From: Stomoxys calcitrans
Taxonomy: Eukaryota > Arthropoda > Insecta > Diptera > Muscidae
Length of the DNA stretch: 64,000 nucleotides
Assembly: GCF_963082655.1 (NCBI RefSeq)
Contig: NC_081553.1
Span: forward strand, 129,547,736-129,611,735
Direction: 5' to 3'
In this document: positions 1 through 10,166 of the stretch, in pieces
Layout of the letters: the number at the start of each line of letters is the position of its first letter
Numbering within the stretch: the stretch's first letter is position 1
Notes under the pieces: model-generated
Databases searched by the model: none
Seen by the model: only the letters and a program-made list of their open reading frames with translations
What the model was told of the DNA's origin: nothing
Translations under genes and position numbers: made by a program

Positions 1-277
1 GAAAAATTTTATCAGAATCGGATCAGATTTTTATAAAGCTCCCATATAAATCTAGAAGGAACAATCTTGGTTCGATCTATACCAAATTTGGCACGAAGTG
101 CTTCTTTGACGTGCTAGTATGTGTGCAAAATTTCATCAGAATCGGATCAGATTTATATAGGCTGTAGTAGCCACAATTTTGGTCCCATCCTTACAAAATT
201 TCCCAAACATTGGGGCTTATTGAAAATCATAACATAGTTGCACGCACATACAAATTAGAATAGACCAGGTGCAATAA
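1..277 (+). repeat. Decayed HEL tandem-unit remnant
   Basis: Contains two diverged copies of the internal unit of the HEL elements. Recognisable pieces are ATCAGAATCGGATCAGATTT at 10-30 and again near 135-155, and CTCCCATATAAATC at 39-52. No terminus is present, so it is the interior of an element that starts left of the window or is truncated. It has no coding content. Confidence 0.6.
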
Positions 278-1075
278 AACAAGTAAGACCGTGCTAAGTT
301 CGGCCGGGCCGAATCTTATATACCCTACACCATGGATCGCATCCGTCGAGTTCTTTGCGCAGTATCTCTTTTTGGGCAAACAAAGAATAATGAATATGGG
401 CGGAGGAGGAGGTGGAGCTTTATCAAGTTATAGTCCAATTCGGAGCTTAAGAAGCAAAATCGAGGGATCGGTTTATATGGGAGCTGTGTCAAGCTATAGA
501 TCGATTTAGACCATATTGCACACGTATGTTGAAGGCCATGGGAGAAGCCGTTGTACAAAATCTGTGCCAAATCGGATAGAAATTGCTAAAAGCTCAAGAA
601 GTCAAGACCCAAGATCGGTTTATATAGCAGCTATACCAGGTTATAGACCGATATGAACCATACTAAGCACAGTTGTTTGAAGAGATATCAAAACACTATG
701 TGCAAAATTTCTGTCAAATCGGACGAGAATTGCGCCCTCTAGAGGCTCAAAAAGTCAAGACCCAAGATCGGTTTATATGGCAGCTATATCAAAACATAGA
801 CCGATTTAGCCCATTCACAATACCAACCGACCTACACTAATAAGAAGTATTTGTGCAAAATTTCAAGCGCCTAGCTATACTCCTTCAGAAGTTAGCGTGC
901 TTTCGACAGGCAGATTGACGGACGGACAGACGGACGGACATGGCTAGTTCGTCTTAAAATGTCACGACGATCAAGAATATATATACTTTATGGGGTCTTA
1001 GACGCATATTTCGAGGTGTTACAAACAGAATGACGAAATTAGTATACCCCCATCATATGGTGGAGGGTATAAAAA
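278..1075 (-). mobile_element. HEL-A copy (Helentron/DINE-1-like, non-autonomous)
   Basis: Complete copy in reverse orientation. The 3' end reads AACAAGTAAGACCGTGCTAA, then the hairpin TTCGGCCGGGCCGAA at 299-313 and TATACCCTACACCAT. The 5' end at the right is CATATGGTGGAGGGTATAAA, preceded by the ACGGACGGAC block near 920-945. The interior holds diverged ~150 bp units. Subterminal inverted repeats, a terminal hairpin, a tandem interior and no target duplication fit the Helentron-associated DINE-1 type; that class name is inference. The open frames here are repeat read-through. Confidence 0.8.
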
Positions 1076-1478
1076 TTGCTATGATATTGGAGCTATATAA
1101 ACTAATGGTCCGATTATCCGGACCATATTTAAACTGAATGTAGAAGTCGTTGTGTAAAATTTCAGCCAATTCGAATAAAAATTGCGCTATTTGAGGCTGA
1201 AAAGGTAAAATAGGAAGATCGGATTATATGGGAGCTGTATCAGGCTATAGACCGATTCAGACCATAATTGACACGTATGTTGAAGGTCATGAAAGAAGAC
1301 CTCTATATTCTCCAGAAGTCAAGATCCCAGATCGGATTATATGGCAACTATATCTGGTTATGATCCCATTAAAACCATATTTGGCACAACTATTGGAAGT
1401 TATGTAAAATACGTCATGCATAATTTCAGCCATTATGAATAGGAATTGCGTCCTCTAGAAGCTCAAGAAGTCAAGTCG
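1076..1478 (-). mobile_element. HEL-A fragment lacking its hairpin end
   Basis: Starts abruptly with TTGCTATGATATTGGAGC, which in intact copies lies about 100 bp inside the hairpin end. It continues through two tandem units and stops near AGCTCAAGAAGTCAAG. It directly abuts the complete copy on its left, so either that copy inserted here or the two form a damaged dimer. Confidence 0.75.
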
Positions 1479-1493
1479 CTACTATGTATTAAG

Positions 1494-1531
1494 TAAGCAG
1501 TTAAGAATCAAGTAAGCAGTTAAGAATCAAT
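1494..1531. repeat. Short direct duplication
   Basis: AAGTAAGCAGTTAAGAATC occurs twice in tandem. It sits exactly between the HEL-A fragment and the LINE relic, as a slippage or end-joining scar would. Confidence 0.85.
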
Positions 1532-2110
1532 GTCACCTGTCGACAAACAAGGCGTATGCATCAGCTTGTCGGCGCAATCTGGCTAGAAAACGCATACCCA
1601 ATAATTAGAACCTTAGCATTCTATGTCCTGTACACAAGAAAGGAGACAAGACGGAATGTACCAACTACAGAAAAAATAAGTCACCTCTCCATCGCACACA
1701 CGATAATTTGGAGCGTACTGAGTGAAAGATTAAAACCTAATATCAATGAGTTAATTGGGTCCCACCAATGTGGCTTTAGAACTGGTAAATCTACGCTAGA
1801 CCAGATATTCACACTGCGCAAAATCCTGGAAAAGACCCGAGAAGGACCTACCATCTCTTTGTTGACTGAAATAGTCAGCAACTTTATCTACCCTGGCACC
1901 GCCGTAACCGAAACGAGGTTAACGAATAACACTGGCAAACAGTTGCTGCTTTGGATTAAGTAGGCCGTTTAGAAAAAAAGCCACCTCATGACAGACGAAA
2001 ATTTCTGGTGTGACCAAGTGGTGAAAACATCTCGAAACTTGGTGTTAGGAGAGCAGAAGATCAAGGCGCTTGGAACACTATTCTAAGTTCGGCTAATGGG
2101 ACAAATTTTT
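1532..2110 (+). pseudogene. RTE-like LINE reverse transcriptase relic
   Basis: The open frame 1556-1963 (135 codons) encodes a piece of a non-LTR reverse transcriptase. The stretch LKPNINELIGSHQCGFRTGK followed by STLDQIF is the typical finger region of LINE RTs of the RTE/BovB kind. After TREGPTISLL the frame jumps to FIYPGTAVTE, which resembles the post-catalytic segment, so the palm with the catalytic aspartates has been deleted. Beyond the stop, another frame at about 2040-2103 reads GVRRAEDQGAWNTILSSANG, a familiar C-terminal tail of such pol proteins, so at least one frameshift separates them. It is non-functional. The clade is judged only from remembered motifs; the N-terminal endonuclease is absent. 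Confidence 0.78.
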
Positions 2111-2270
2111 TGTCAAAACCAATTTAAGTAAAGTATAGCTTGAAACTTAAATTTTTAATTAAACTACATTTTTGAGATCATATTCCCCACAGTCATAATT
2201 TTCGTATTTTGTTTATTGGAATCAAAAGGAAAAAAAAATGAAAGGTATGAATTCCTCTATTTACAAATAA
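2111..2270. other. AT-rich spacer, nothing recognised
   Basis: AT-rich sequence with A runs between the LINE relic and the next HEL-A copy. No motif or long frame is evident. Confidence 0.6.
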
Positions 2271-3467
2271 AACAAGTAAAAGCGTGCTAAGTTCGGCCGG
2301 GCCGAATCTTATATACCCTCCACCATGGATCGCATTTGTCGAGTTCTTTTCCCGGCATCTCTTCTTAGGCAAAAAAGGATATAAGAAAAGATTTGCTCTG
2401 CTATTAGAGCGATTTCAAGATATGGTCCGGTTTGGACCACAATTAAATTATATGTTGGAGACCTGTGTAAAATGTCAGCCAATTCGAATAAGAATTGCGC
2501 CCTTTGTGAGCTCAAGAAGTAAAATAGAGAGATCGATTTATATGGGAGCTGTATCGGGCTATATACCGATTCAGACCATAATAAACACGTATGTTAATGG
2601 TCATGAGAGAATCCGTCGTACAAAATTTCAGGCAAATCGGATAATAATTGCGCCCTCTAGAGGCTCAAGAAGTCAAGACCCAAGATCGGTTTATATGACA
2701 CCTATATCAGGTTATGGACCGATTTGAACCATACTTGGCACAGTTGTTGGATATCGTAACAAAACACGTCGTGCAAAATCTCATTCCAATTGGATAAGAA
2801 TTGCGCACTCTAGAGGCTCAAGAAGTCAAGACCCAAGATCGGTTTATATGGCAGCTGTATCAGGTTATGGGCCGATTTGAACCATACTTGGCACAGATGT
2901 TGGATGTCATAACAAAACACGTCGTGCAAAATTTCATCCCAATCGGATAAGAATTGCGCACTCTAGAGGCTCAAGAAGTCAAGACCCAAGATCGGTTTAT
3001 ATGGCAGCTGTATCAGGTTATGGACCGATTTGAACCATACTTGGCACAGTTGTTGGATGTCATAACAAAACACGTCGTGCAAAATTTCATCCCAATCGGA
3101 TAAGAATTGCGCACTCTAGAGGCTCAAGAAGTCAAGACCCAAGATCGGTTTATATGGCAGCTATATCAAAACATGGACCGATATGGCCCATTTACAATAC
3201 CAACCGACCTACACTAATAAGAAGTATTTGTGCAAAAATTCAAGCGGCTAGCTTTACTCCTTCGGAAGTTAGCGTGCTTTCGACAGACAGACGGACGGAC
3301 GGACGGACGGACGGACAGACGGACGGACATGGCTAGATCGACATAAAATTTCACGACGATCAAGAATATATATACTTTATGGGGTCTCAGACGAATATTT
3401 CGAGTAGTTACAAACAGAATGACGAAATTAGTATACCCCCCATCTTATGGTGGAGGGTATAAAAATT
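2271..3467 (-). mobile_element. HEL-A copy with near-perfect tandem units
   Basis: Complete reverse-orientation copy. AACAAGTAAAAGCGTGCTAA opens the 3' terminus, the hairpin TTCGGCCGGGCCGAA follows, and CCATCTTATGGTGGAGGGTA closes the 5' terminus. Between about 2700 and 3160 the interior unit repeats with a period of 153 bp: GCACAG anchors lie at 2738, 2891 and 3044. Neighbouring units differ at only a few positions, so this array is recently homogenised. A GGAC/CGGA run lies at 3290-3325. The 147-residue frame 2284-2727 is read-through of these repeats, not a gene. Confidence 0.88.
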
Positions 3468-3750
3468 ATTTTTTATAGCGTGGGACAGTTCGGTTGGGAT
3501 TGTGATTGGGACAAGTATATCCACCTTTAGATACAACAGTCATATAAACCAATATCCAAATTTGAAATTTTTAGCACCTTAACGGCATAATTTTATTCGA
3601 ACTGGCTGAAATTTTGCACTTTCTGTATCCATGTCAAGCACCATTCAAATCGGTTTATAACCTTATAGAAATAATTCAAAGATCTTGGCAATTGCGATCC
3701 ATTGTGAAGGGTATATAAGACCCGATTCAGCCGAACTAATTACCAATTTT
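3468..3750 (+). mobile_element. Decayed HEL-A 3' half
   Basis: Forward orientation and strongly diverged. It ends with GATCCATTGTGAAGGGTATA then AAGACCCGATTCAGCCGAAC, a mutated form of the subterminal repeat plus hairpin. Upstream, CTGGCTGAAATTTTGCAC is the usual tandem-unit core. Confidence 0.65.
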
Positions 3751-3785
3751 GTGTTAATGTTATTGTTTATTAACATTTTGAAAAC

Positions 3786-3920
3786 GGACAATATTTTGTG
3801 CGAATCTCCGTTTGTGGATTCTAAGAGACAATGGAATGAAATCAATATTCGGGCATGCGCTTCGAGGCCAAAATAAAATAAATGGACAACTTGTTGACAT
3901 TTTTTTTCTGTACAACTACA
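3786..3920 (+). repeat. Repeat G, copy 1
   Basis: Shares a series of anchors with 10455-10600: CGTTTGTGGAT..TAAGAG, GCATGCG and CAACTTGTTGACAT, in the same order and similar spacing. Both copies also have a short frame of the type FVD.KR.....CAS, so a degraded coding repeat is possible. The family is not recognised. The rest of 3751-4130 is AT-rich with no further signal. Confidence 0.45.
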
Positions 3921-4130
3921 AAACCAAACAATAATTTTTTGGTAAGACATAATTTAGCTCAATTTAGGGCAAACCTGACTTTTGATACCGTACACAACGG
4001 AGAATAAATAAAGTCGAAGTGAAATTAATTAAATCAAAGGGAATCAGTTTTTTTTAAATTAATAATATATACAAAATTGAATCTATTTCCAGAATATTTA
4101 ACAAACAAACAAACAACTATATGCAAATTT

Positions 4131-4632
4131 TTTATACCCTCGACCATGAAATGGGATATACTAATCTAGTCATTAAGTTTGTGACACCCCGAGATATTGA
4201 TTTGCGACCCTATAAAATATGTACAGTTTTGATCATCTTGACATTCTAAGTCGATCTAGCCATCTACTTCTGTGGAAATTGCATCCGGGCAAAGAACGCT
4301 CCAAATGCACAACCTGATAAAGCTCATATATATCATATATCAGCTGTTACTTTTAGCTTGCTTTAGAAAAAAAGTGTAAAAAAAGTATATTTGATTAAAG
4401 TTCATTCTAAGTTCTATTAAAAATTACTTTCTTGTAAAAAATCCGCAATTACTTTTTGAGCAACCCAATATATAAACCAATCGTCCCAAGAAGTTTTAAA
4501 TATTGCCTGATTTGGCACAAAATTGAGTTCATATTTCATATTCATTCAGTTCATATTTTTAGGACAATTCATGGTGGTGTTTGCCCCAGATTCGCCCTGG
4601 CCGAAATTAGCACATCTTTACTTGTATTTAGT
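4131..4632 (+). mobile_element. HEL-A2 copy interrupted by a mariner MITE
   Basis: Forward orientation. It begins TTTATACCCTCGACCATGAA and ends with ATTCATGGTGGTGTTTGCCC, then CTGGCCGAAATTAGCAC and ACTTGTA. The A2 subtype differs from A in having one-unit spacing and the ATGGTGGTGGGTTCCC type end. The MITE piece at 4336-4469 splits the motif CATATATAAACC. Confidence 0.7.
4336..4469 (+). mobile_element. mariner MITE, right part
   Basis: Matches the right two thirds of the MITE at 17040-17277, ending with AAAAAATCCGCAATTACTTT and TTGAGCAACCCAA followed by TA. The left terminal repeat is missing, so it is a truncated copy and cannot be mobilised without it. Confidence 0.8.
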
Positions 4633-4730
4633 TTATAAGTTTGTCACTCCGCTAGTTATAACAACATAAGAGGACAATGCATATTAAGGGGCCATTTTGA
4701 AAGAAAAATCTTTACTTCATTACATGTTTA
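4633..4730. other. Spacer
   Basis: Short unremarkable stretch between HEL-A2 and HEL-A. Confidence 0.5.
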
Positions 4731-5146
4731 AACAAGTAAAAGCGTGCTAAGTTCGGCCGGGCCGTATCTTATATACCCTCATCCATACCATGGATCGTAT
4801 TTGTCGATTATTTATCCCGGCATCTCTTTTTAGACCAACAAATAATTAAAGAAAATAATTGCTATGCTATTGGAGCTATATTCAAGTTGAATGTTGGAGA
4901 CCTTAGTAGAAGGCATTGTGTAAAATTTCAGGCAATTCGAACAAGAATTGCGTTCTTTAGGGGTTCAATAAGTAAAATAGGGAGATCGGTGTATATGGGA
5001 GCTGTATCAAGCTATAGACCGATTCAGACCATATTTGACACGTATGTTGATGGTCATGGGAGAAGCCGTTGTACATAATATCAGCCAAATCGGATAATAA
5101 TTGCGCCCTCTAGAGGTCAAGATCCCAGATCTGTTTATATGGTAGC

Positions 5147-7388
5147 CAGGGACGTTGCCAGGGGGGACCCTCGGGCTCAAGCTCCCCCACCAAAATTATT
5201 TTGTATAAAGAAAAATTAAATTAAATTTATTCTAAACAAAAAATTTTAGTAAAATTTTTTAAAATGATGAAATTTTATAGTTATGATATTCCACAAAGGC
5301 AACATTTTGCAGATACCAGGTCCGCCGTAAATTTATTTTTCTTAAGGACAATATTAAAACAAAATTCTTAGTAAAAACAAAATTTATATGAAATTTTTTC
5401 TAAAAAAAAATTCTGCGTAATATTTTCTAATGACAAACCTTCAGCACGGGCCGGACCCCCCTTGAAATTATTTTTTAAAGACAAAATTTCTTTAAAATTT
5501 TTCTAAAGAGAACATTTTAATTTGCTTTTTGTTAAAGACAAAATTAAAAAAAAATTAAGGACTAAATTGGTATAGCTATTGGTATCATAACGGGACTCAT
5601 ATGTAAAATCGGTGCGGCAAGTGATAGCATGTGTAGGGCATGCGGGGAAGATGATGAGACGTTGGAGCATTTCCTTTGCCATTGCCCGGCTTTGGCGTCT
5701 AACAGATACCGGCACTTAGGTGGAGACACAATACCAAACATGAACCAACTTTGGGGAGTGGTGTTGAAAACAATTAAGGATTTTGTAAGTAGCACGGAAT
5801 TCCTAACTAAAATTTTCTTTTTAGAGGTTACTTTATAGTTTTTAGAGCGCACATCATGCCGATTACTGGCTTAGGTGTATGTCCATAGTGGCATGGGGCG
5901 AATTGATATCAGCACCCTATTTTCAACCTAACCTAACCTAAGGGCTAAATTGCTACGAAAATCTCTTTAAAGACAACCTAACCTCGAGATTATTTTTTAA
6001 AGCTAACATTTTAATAAAGTTTTTTGTGCCCGCTCAATGCATTTTGCGACACCACATTTTGCCTTGACATTTTTAAAGTCTTTTCATTATGCTTATTTTT
6101 CCCAAACATATTCCTAAAAATTAAGTTTTTAGACAAATTTCAATAAACATTTTTAAAGACATCTTTTCCCATTACTCCAGACCCTCGATTCCGCTGTCCG
6201 TTTTTTACGAAATTTTATATCATTTCGTGATTTTTCCAACATCTTCCAGATCGAGATTATATTCAATGCATTCTATGTCTTATTATTTAAAACACTTTGA
6301 CTGGATAGTGGATCGTGATTTCTGTTATACCATGTAACTTCATCAGTACCTTTGTCAAATTGATTAAAGTACTCTACATATCCAGCGATTATAGAGTACG
6401 GTGTAGAGCACGATTTTGTTTTGAAACAGGGCTCAATAAGTTCTCTAACTCTCCTTTGCGCAGCAAGAGAGAAGAAAGCCTTACTTTCGATACAAACTAA
6501 TCCTTAATGCTAAGAACAACAAACACATCAACATTGCCAAACTCAAAAGCGTGCTATACAACGTACTTCCTCAAGTGTTATGTATCAAAAACTTTAATGA
6601 AATTCGACGAGTCAAATTTCTCTTTTGAGACGAGCTCAATGATCGGAGATTTTTTTTTTGCAAATGGAAAAGGAGGGCCAGAGATAGCAACACACACCAA
6701 CCACTATGGGACGCGTTTCGTCTTTGGTTAGAAGACTTTTCAACCATTTTAGGTGAGACGGCTTCAAGATCCGTGCGTTGGTATGTTGTATTTGAATCGT
6801 ACTAATTAGGACTAAGACATGATGGAAATTATAAGCATATACGACAATAGTTGGGTTAAATTTTTACCGGACATCTTTTCCATTAAAACCGGATTATCGA
6901 TCGATTTTAATAAAGTTCGAAGAAGAAATCAGTGATATTATGATATCATGTTTGCTTAATGTTTTCAGTTTGTTTGCGTAAAATTTTATGGAAATAGAAG
7001 TCATTTAAAACCAATAGACCGACACAAACAATAACCTGTTGAAATCATAAAACAAGTTGGAGAGCAAAAATGAGCACAAATGAACAAATTTCATCAAAGT
7101 ACTGAAGCTATAAAACTAAGACATTCGCAAAGAAAACAACGCTTTTAAAATATTAGGATCGGCCTATGACTAGTGTGTTGGTAATCAGTACAAAATTCAG
7201 CTCTGACTTTATGACCAAATGCCACAGCTGATGGGTCAGTTCCTGCATCCAATAGCGACCACAATTTTCAAAAAAAAAAATTAAGTATCTTTCCAATTTC
7301 ACAGTAAGAGAAGATTTTTGGCAATTTTCGATTTTGAAAAAATGTGAGGTGGGCCTCCACCCAAACAAAAATTCTGGCTACGTCCCTG
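5147..7388. mobile_element. hAT-family element, non-autonomous, 2.2 kb
   Basis: Termini are CAGGGACGTTGCCAGGGGGG on the left and, inverted, CTGGCTACGTCCCTG on the right; imperfect terminal inverted repeats of the CAGGGACGTAGCCA type occur in hAT elements. The flanks ATGGTAGC (5139-5146) and ATTGCAGC (7389-7396) are an 8 bp target duplication that has since mutated at two positions; the uninterrupted HEL-A unit has ATGGCAGC. The left third is made of AAATTTTCTAAAGACAAAAT-like short repeats. No transposase motif was found; frames at 6315-6500 and 6507-6731 resemble nothing I know. A LINE-alpha tail has inserted at 5582-5945. Confidence 0.82.
5582..5945 (+). pseudogene. LINE-alpha C-terminus and 3' tail
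   Basis: The frame near 5626-5838 encodes a C-terminal zinc-knuckle-like segment CRACGEDDETLEHFLCHCPA followed by a stretch rich in L and V that ends the ORF2 protein of RNase H-bearing LINEs. A short 3' UTR follows (GGCTTAGGTGTATGTCCATA), ending in CAACCTAACCTAACCTAA. Only the last ~70 codons are present, so this is a 5'-truncated retrocopy, as usual for target-primed insertion. Related tails recur at 8299, 14896, 37310, 40681, 53748 and 58263. It lies inside the hAT element and is younger than it. Confidence 0.82.
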
Positions 7389-7776
7389 ATTGCAGCTATA
7401 TTAGGTTATGGACCGATTTCAACCTCATGCAAAATTTCAGCAAAATCGGATAAGAATTGCGCCCTCTAGTGGCTCAAGAAGTCAAGATACAAGATCGGTT
7501 TATATGGCAGCTATATCAAAATATGGACCTTTTACAATCCCAACTGACCTACAATAATAAGAAGTATTTTTGTAAAATTTCAAATGGCTAGCTTTACTTC
7601 TTGGAAAGTTCACTTGCTTTCTACAGACAGACGGACGGACGGACATAGCTAGACTTAAAATGTCACGACGATCAATAATATATAAACTTTATGGGGTCTT
7701 AGACGAATATTTCGAGAAGTTACAAACAGAATGAGGAAATTGGTGTACCCTCATCCTATGGTGGAGGGTACAAAAA

Positions 7777-8059
7777 TAAGTATTTGAGTCTTTTATAATC
7801 CCAACTTCGCATAAATCGAGTAGAAAATGTTCATACTACGATATTTTGAGTACAAATCGGCAATACATATGTATGTATTAGACCGTCCCATGCTTTAAAG
7901 GAGACACATATTTCTGCAAACACAAATGCGATTTTGATGAATTTTTGAAGAAGCTTTCAGATGGGTGATATAACATTCCATAGAAAATTTCAAATCAGTT
8001 AAAAATTGTGTAAATACGCCCTTAAAATTTTAACTCTGGCTAATTATTTGGGAGCTATA
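7777..8059. other. Unrecognised spacer
   Basis: Contains ATACATATGTATGTAT, a small palindrome near 7864-7879, and otherwise plain AT-rich sequence. No repeat family from this window is evident. Confidence 0.5.
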
Positions 8060-8737
8060 TATAAATCTGAAGTGATATGTGGAAAAAGTGATATGTGGAA
8101 CATTTTTGTGATGATTGGGTAACAAATCCGAACTCCATTGACAAACGGTGTCCTAAAACTTTTTATTTGATACCCATTTTCTGGTGATGTTGGGCATTCA
8201 TGAACATTTTGGGATTTGAGAGGTCCCGTAGCACTTTTCACCAAATTCTTATACCAGATTCGTACATTACTTCCGATAACCGTTTATTTGATAGCCATAG
8301 GTTAGGTTAGGTTGAAAAGAAGGTGCAGATATAAATTCGCCCCATGCCACTATGGACATACACCTAAGCCAGTAATCGGCTTAAAAACTATAAAGTGACC
8401 TCTTAAAAGAAAATTTTAAGTTAGGAATTCCGTGCTACTTACAAAAGTCTTAATTGTTTTCAATGCCACTCCCCTAGATTGGTTCATGTCTGATTTTGTG
8501 TCTCCGCCTAAGAACCGGTATCTGATACCTATATTGCCTCAATCGGTATATATGCCATTTTTGGGCATGGAGCGGTCCCCCGCCACTTGGTGACAATTTT
8601 TCGCGTCAAATTGTACTATTCTCTAAAATACCTTTCATTTGATACCCATATTATGCCAATCGATAAAGATATCCGTTTCGATGGGTTTTGGGTTGGGCGT
8701 CCCTCCAGGTTATTTGGCCCGAAAGTTTTATACCAAT
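8060..8737 (-). repeat. Repeat F (tandem-type interspersed repeat) with LINE insertion
   Basis: Carries the signature CTTTCATTTGATACCCATAT at 8632-8651 and diverged versions at 8165 and 8285; on the other strand this is ATATGGGTATCAAATGAAAG, also seen at 55668 and in 63050-63215. Units are roughly 110-150 bp and non-coding. The LINE-alpha tail at 8299-8532 interrupts it between GATAGCCATA and GATACCTATA, a diverged target duplication. Confidence 0.65.
8299..8532 (-). mobile_element. LINE-alpha 3' end, 5'-truncated
   Basis: Reverse-orientation tail: GGTTAGGTTAGGTTGAAAAG marks the 3' terminus, GCCACTATGGACATACACC is the 3' UTR, and the stretch to 8532 corresponds to the last codons of ORF2. 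The flanks GATAGCCATA and GATACCTATA look like a mutated 10 bp target duplication. Confidence 0.8.
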
Positions 8738-9632
8738 TAAGGTTACCTTTTATATTTCGGGATTAGAGAACAAAACAAATATTAACCATAGAAAATTGCT
8801 TTATTGTTTTTCAAAATATTCCCCATTAAGATCTATACACTTTTGTATGCGTTTGAACCAATTGTGGAAGCACTTTGTCACTCTGATTGAAATATCTCCA
8901 AAATATGCATTCTAATCGAATCAACCGCTTCTTCAGATGTCGATTTTTTGTACGTACGGAAATAAATAGAAGCCATTCGGTGGCAAGTCAGGACTATACG
9001 CGGATGACTCATCAAATAGATGTTTTGAGTGCATTTTTTCGTATTTTTGGAGCATTTTTTTCGACCCATCGACAAGAGCCTTTTTTTGAGCGATTGACAA
9101 ATTGTGTGGGATCCAACGCGAACAAATTTTTTTGACGGTCAAAAGTTCATGCAATGTTGAAAGTATGATTGTCCCGCTAATGCCTAAGGTTGTCTCAATC
9201 TCACCATAGCTCACATGACGATCAATTGGAGCACAGCATCAATGATTTTTGGAACAACAACTGATTTTGGACGACCTTCTCGATATTCGTGAACTACGAC
9301 CTCAGTTGAATTCACCATACCATCGATAAACACTGGCCCTTGGTGGAGCTTCATCGCCAAAAATTGAATTAAGTTCATCGATGCACTGGTGTTGAGTTAA
9401 TCCACGTCGAAAGTTGTAAAAAACAATCACACGAAAATGTTCTCTATTTGATTCCATTTTTTGGGCGAGATGAATCTAATAAGTTACTGTAAACAACACA
9501 AATAGCGCTCGTATGTCAAAACGTTCTGAGTACCTATAACCTAGAAAATTTCAAGCTTTACGATAGAACTGTCAGTTGGCAGATTGCACAACAAGGGTTG
9601 TCCAATCCCGAAATATAAAAGGCAACCCTCGT
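8738..9632 (-). mobile_element. mariner-1 element, internally deleted
   Basis: Terminal inverted repeats: left AAGGTTACCTTTTATATTTC, and the right end at 9605-9632 is the inverse complement ATCCCGAAATATAAAAGGCA then ACCCTCGTA. It is about 895 bp, shorter than the ~1.3 kb of full mariner elements, because the middle of the transposase gene is missing. It lies between repeat F and a HEL-A2 copy. Confidence 0.88.
8801..9457 (-). pseudogene. mariner-1 transposase pseudogene
   Basis: Begins at the ATG complementary to 9455-9457: MESNREHFRVIVFYNFRRGL, the helix-turn-helix start of a mariner transposase (DD34D group). Further on, EIETTLGISGT and ICSRWIPHNLSIAQKKA are the second DNA-binding region and linker. 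After KKMLQKYEK the sequence jumps to the region SAYSPDLPPNGFYLFP, so the part with the first two catalytic aspartates is deleted. The third, normally the D in APNDF, is G here. Frameshifts precede the end; the terminal stop is at 8801-8803. Non-functional. Confidence 0.87.
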
Positions 9633-10166
9633 AATTTGTTATGACACCCAACATCTATGCTAATTATGGCCCAAATCGGGGTATAATCTGATAAAGCTCC
9701 CATATACACGGATATCCTGATTTTAATTGTTGAGTCCTTGAAGGCGGTAATTGTTATCCGATTTGGCTAAAATGTTGAACGTAGTGTTTTTTACAATAAT
9801 CGTGCTAAGTACATATCAAATCGGTCTACAACTAGTTGTAAAGCTCTCATAAAAATCAATCACCGGTTTGATATAGTCCCTGGAAGCCGGAATTGTTATC
9901 CGATTTTGCTGAAATTTTGCACGTAGTGGTTTACTATGACTTCCAACATACATGGTAAGTAATCGTCTTATAACCTGATATAGCTCCCATATAAACCGAT
10001 CTTCCAACTAGTCTTCTACGGCCCCTACAAGCTTGATTGATTTGGGAGAAATTTGGTACGTATATATGGTACATTTGCCCTTCAACTAAGTTCATTTATT
10101 GAAATTTTTATCAGAATTCATGGTGAGAGATTCCCAATTTTCGGACCATCCGAACTTAACACTTTT
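9633..10166 (+). mobile_element. HEL-A2 3' part
   Basis: Forward orientation. Three diverged units with AGCTCCCATATAAACCGATC-like cores, closing with AATTCATGGTGAGAGATTCC, GGACCATCCGAACTTAACAC and TTTTTACTTGTT. The 5' end is missing at the mariner border. Confidence 0.75.

Larger units (their letters stand above)
4731..7776 (-). mobile_element. HEL-A copy split by a hAT insertion
   Basis: The 3' part lies at 4731-5146 (AACAAGTAAAAGCGTGCTAA, hairpin region mutated to TTCGGCCGGGCCGTA). The 5' part is 7389-7776, ending CCTATGGTGGAGGGTACAAA. Joining across 5147-7388 restores the unit sequence TATATGGCAGCTATAT, so the interruption is an insertion into an existing HEL-A unit. Confidence 0.85.

Noticed and set aside
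2700..3160. CRISPR-like regular repeats
   Set aside because: Units are ~153 bp contiguous tandem copies with no unique spacers, in a eukaryotic transposon.
3300..3330. GGAC/CGGA run as an independent microsatellite
   Set aside because: It is the fixed terminal block of HEL-A, present in every copy at the same place.
5929..5944. Telomere or interstitial telomeric array
   Set aside because: Only two to three AACCT units and always at the 3' end of LINE-alpha copies.
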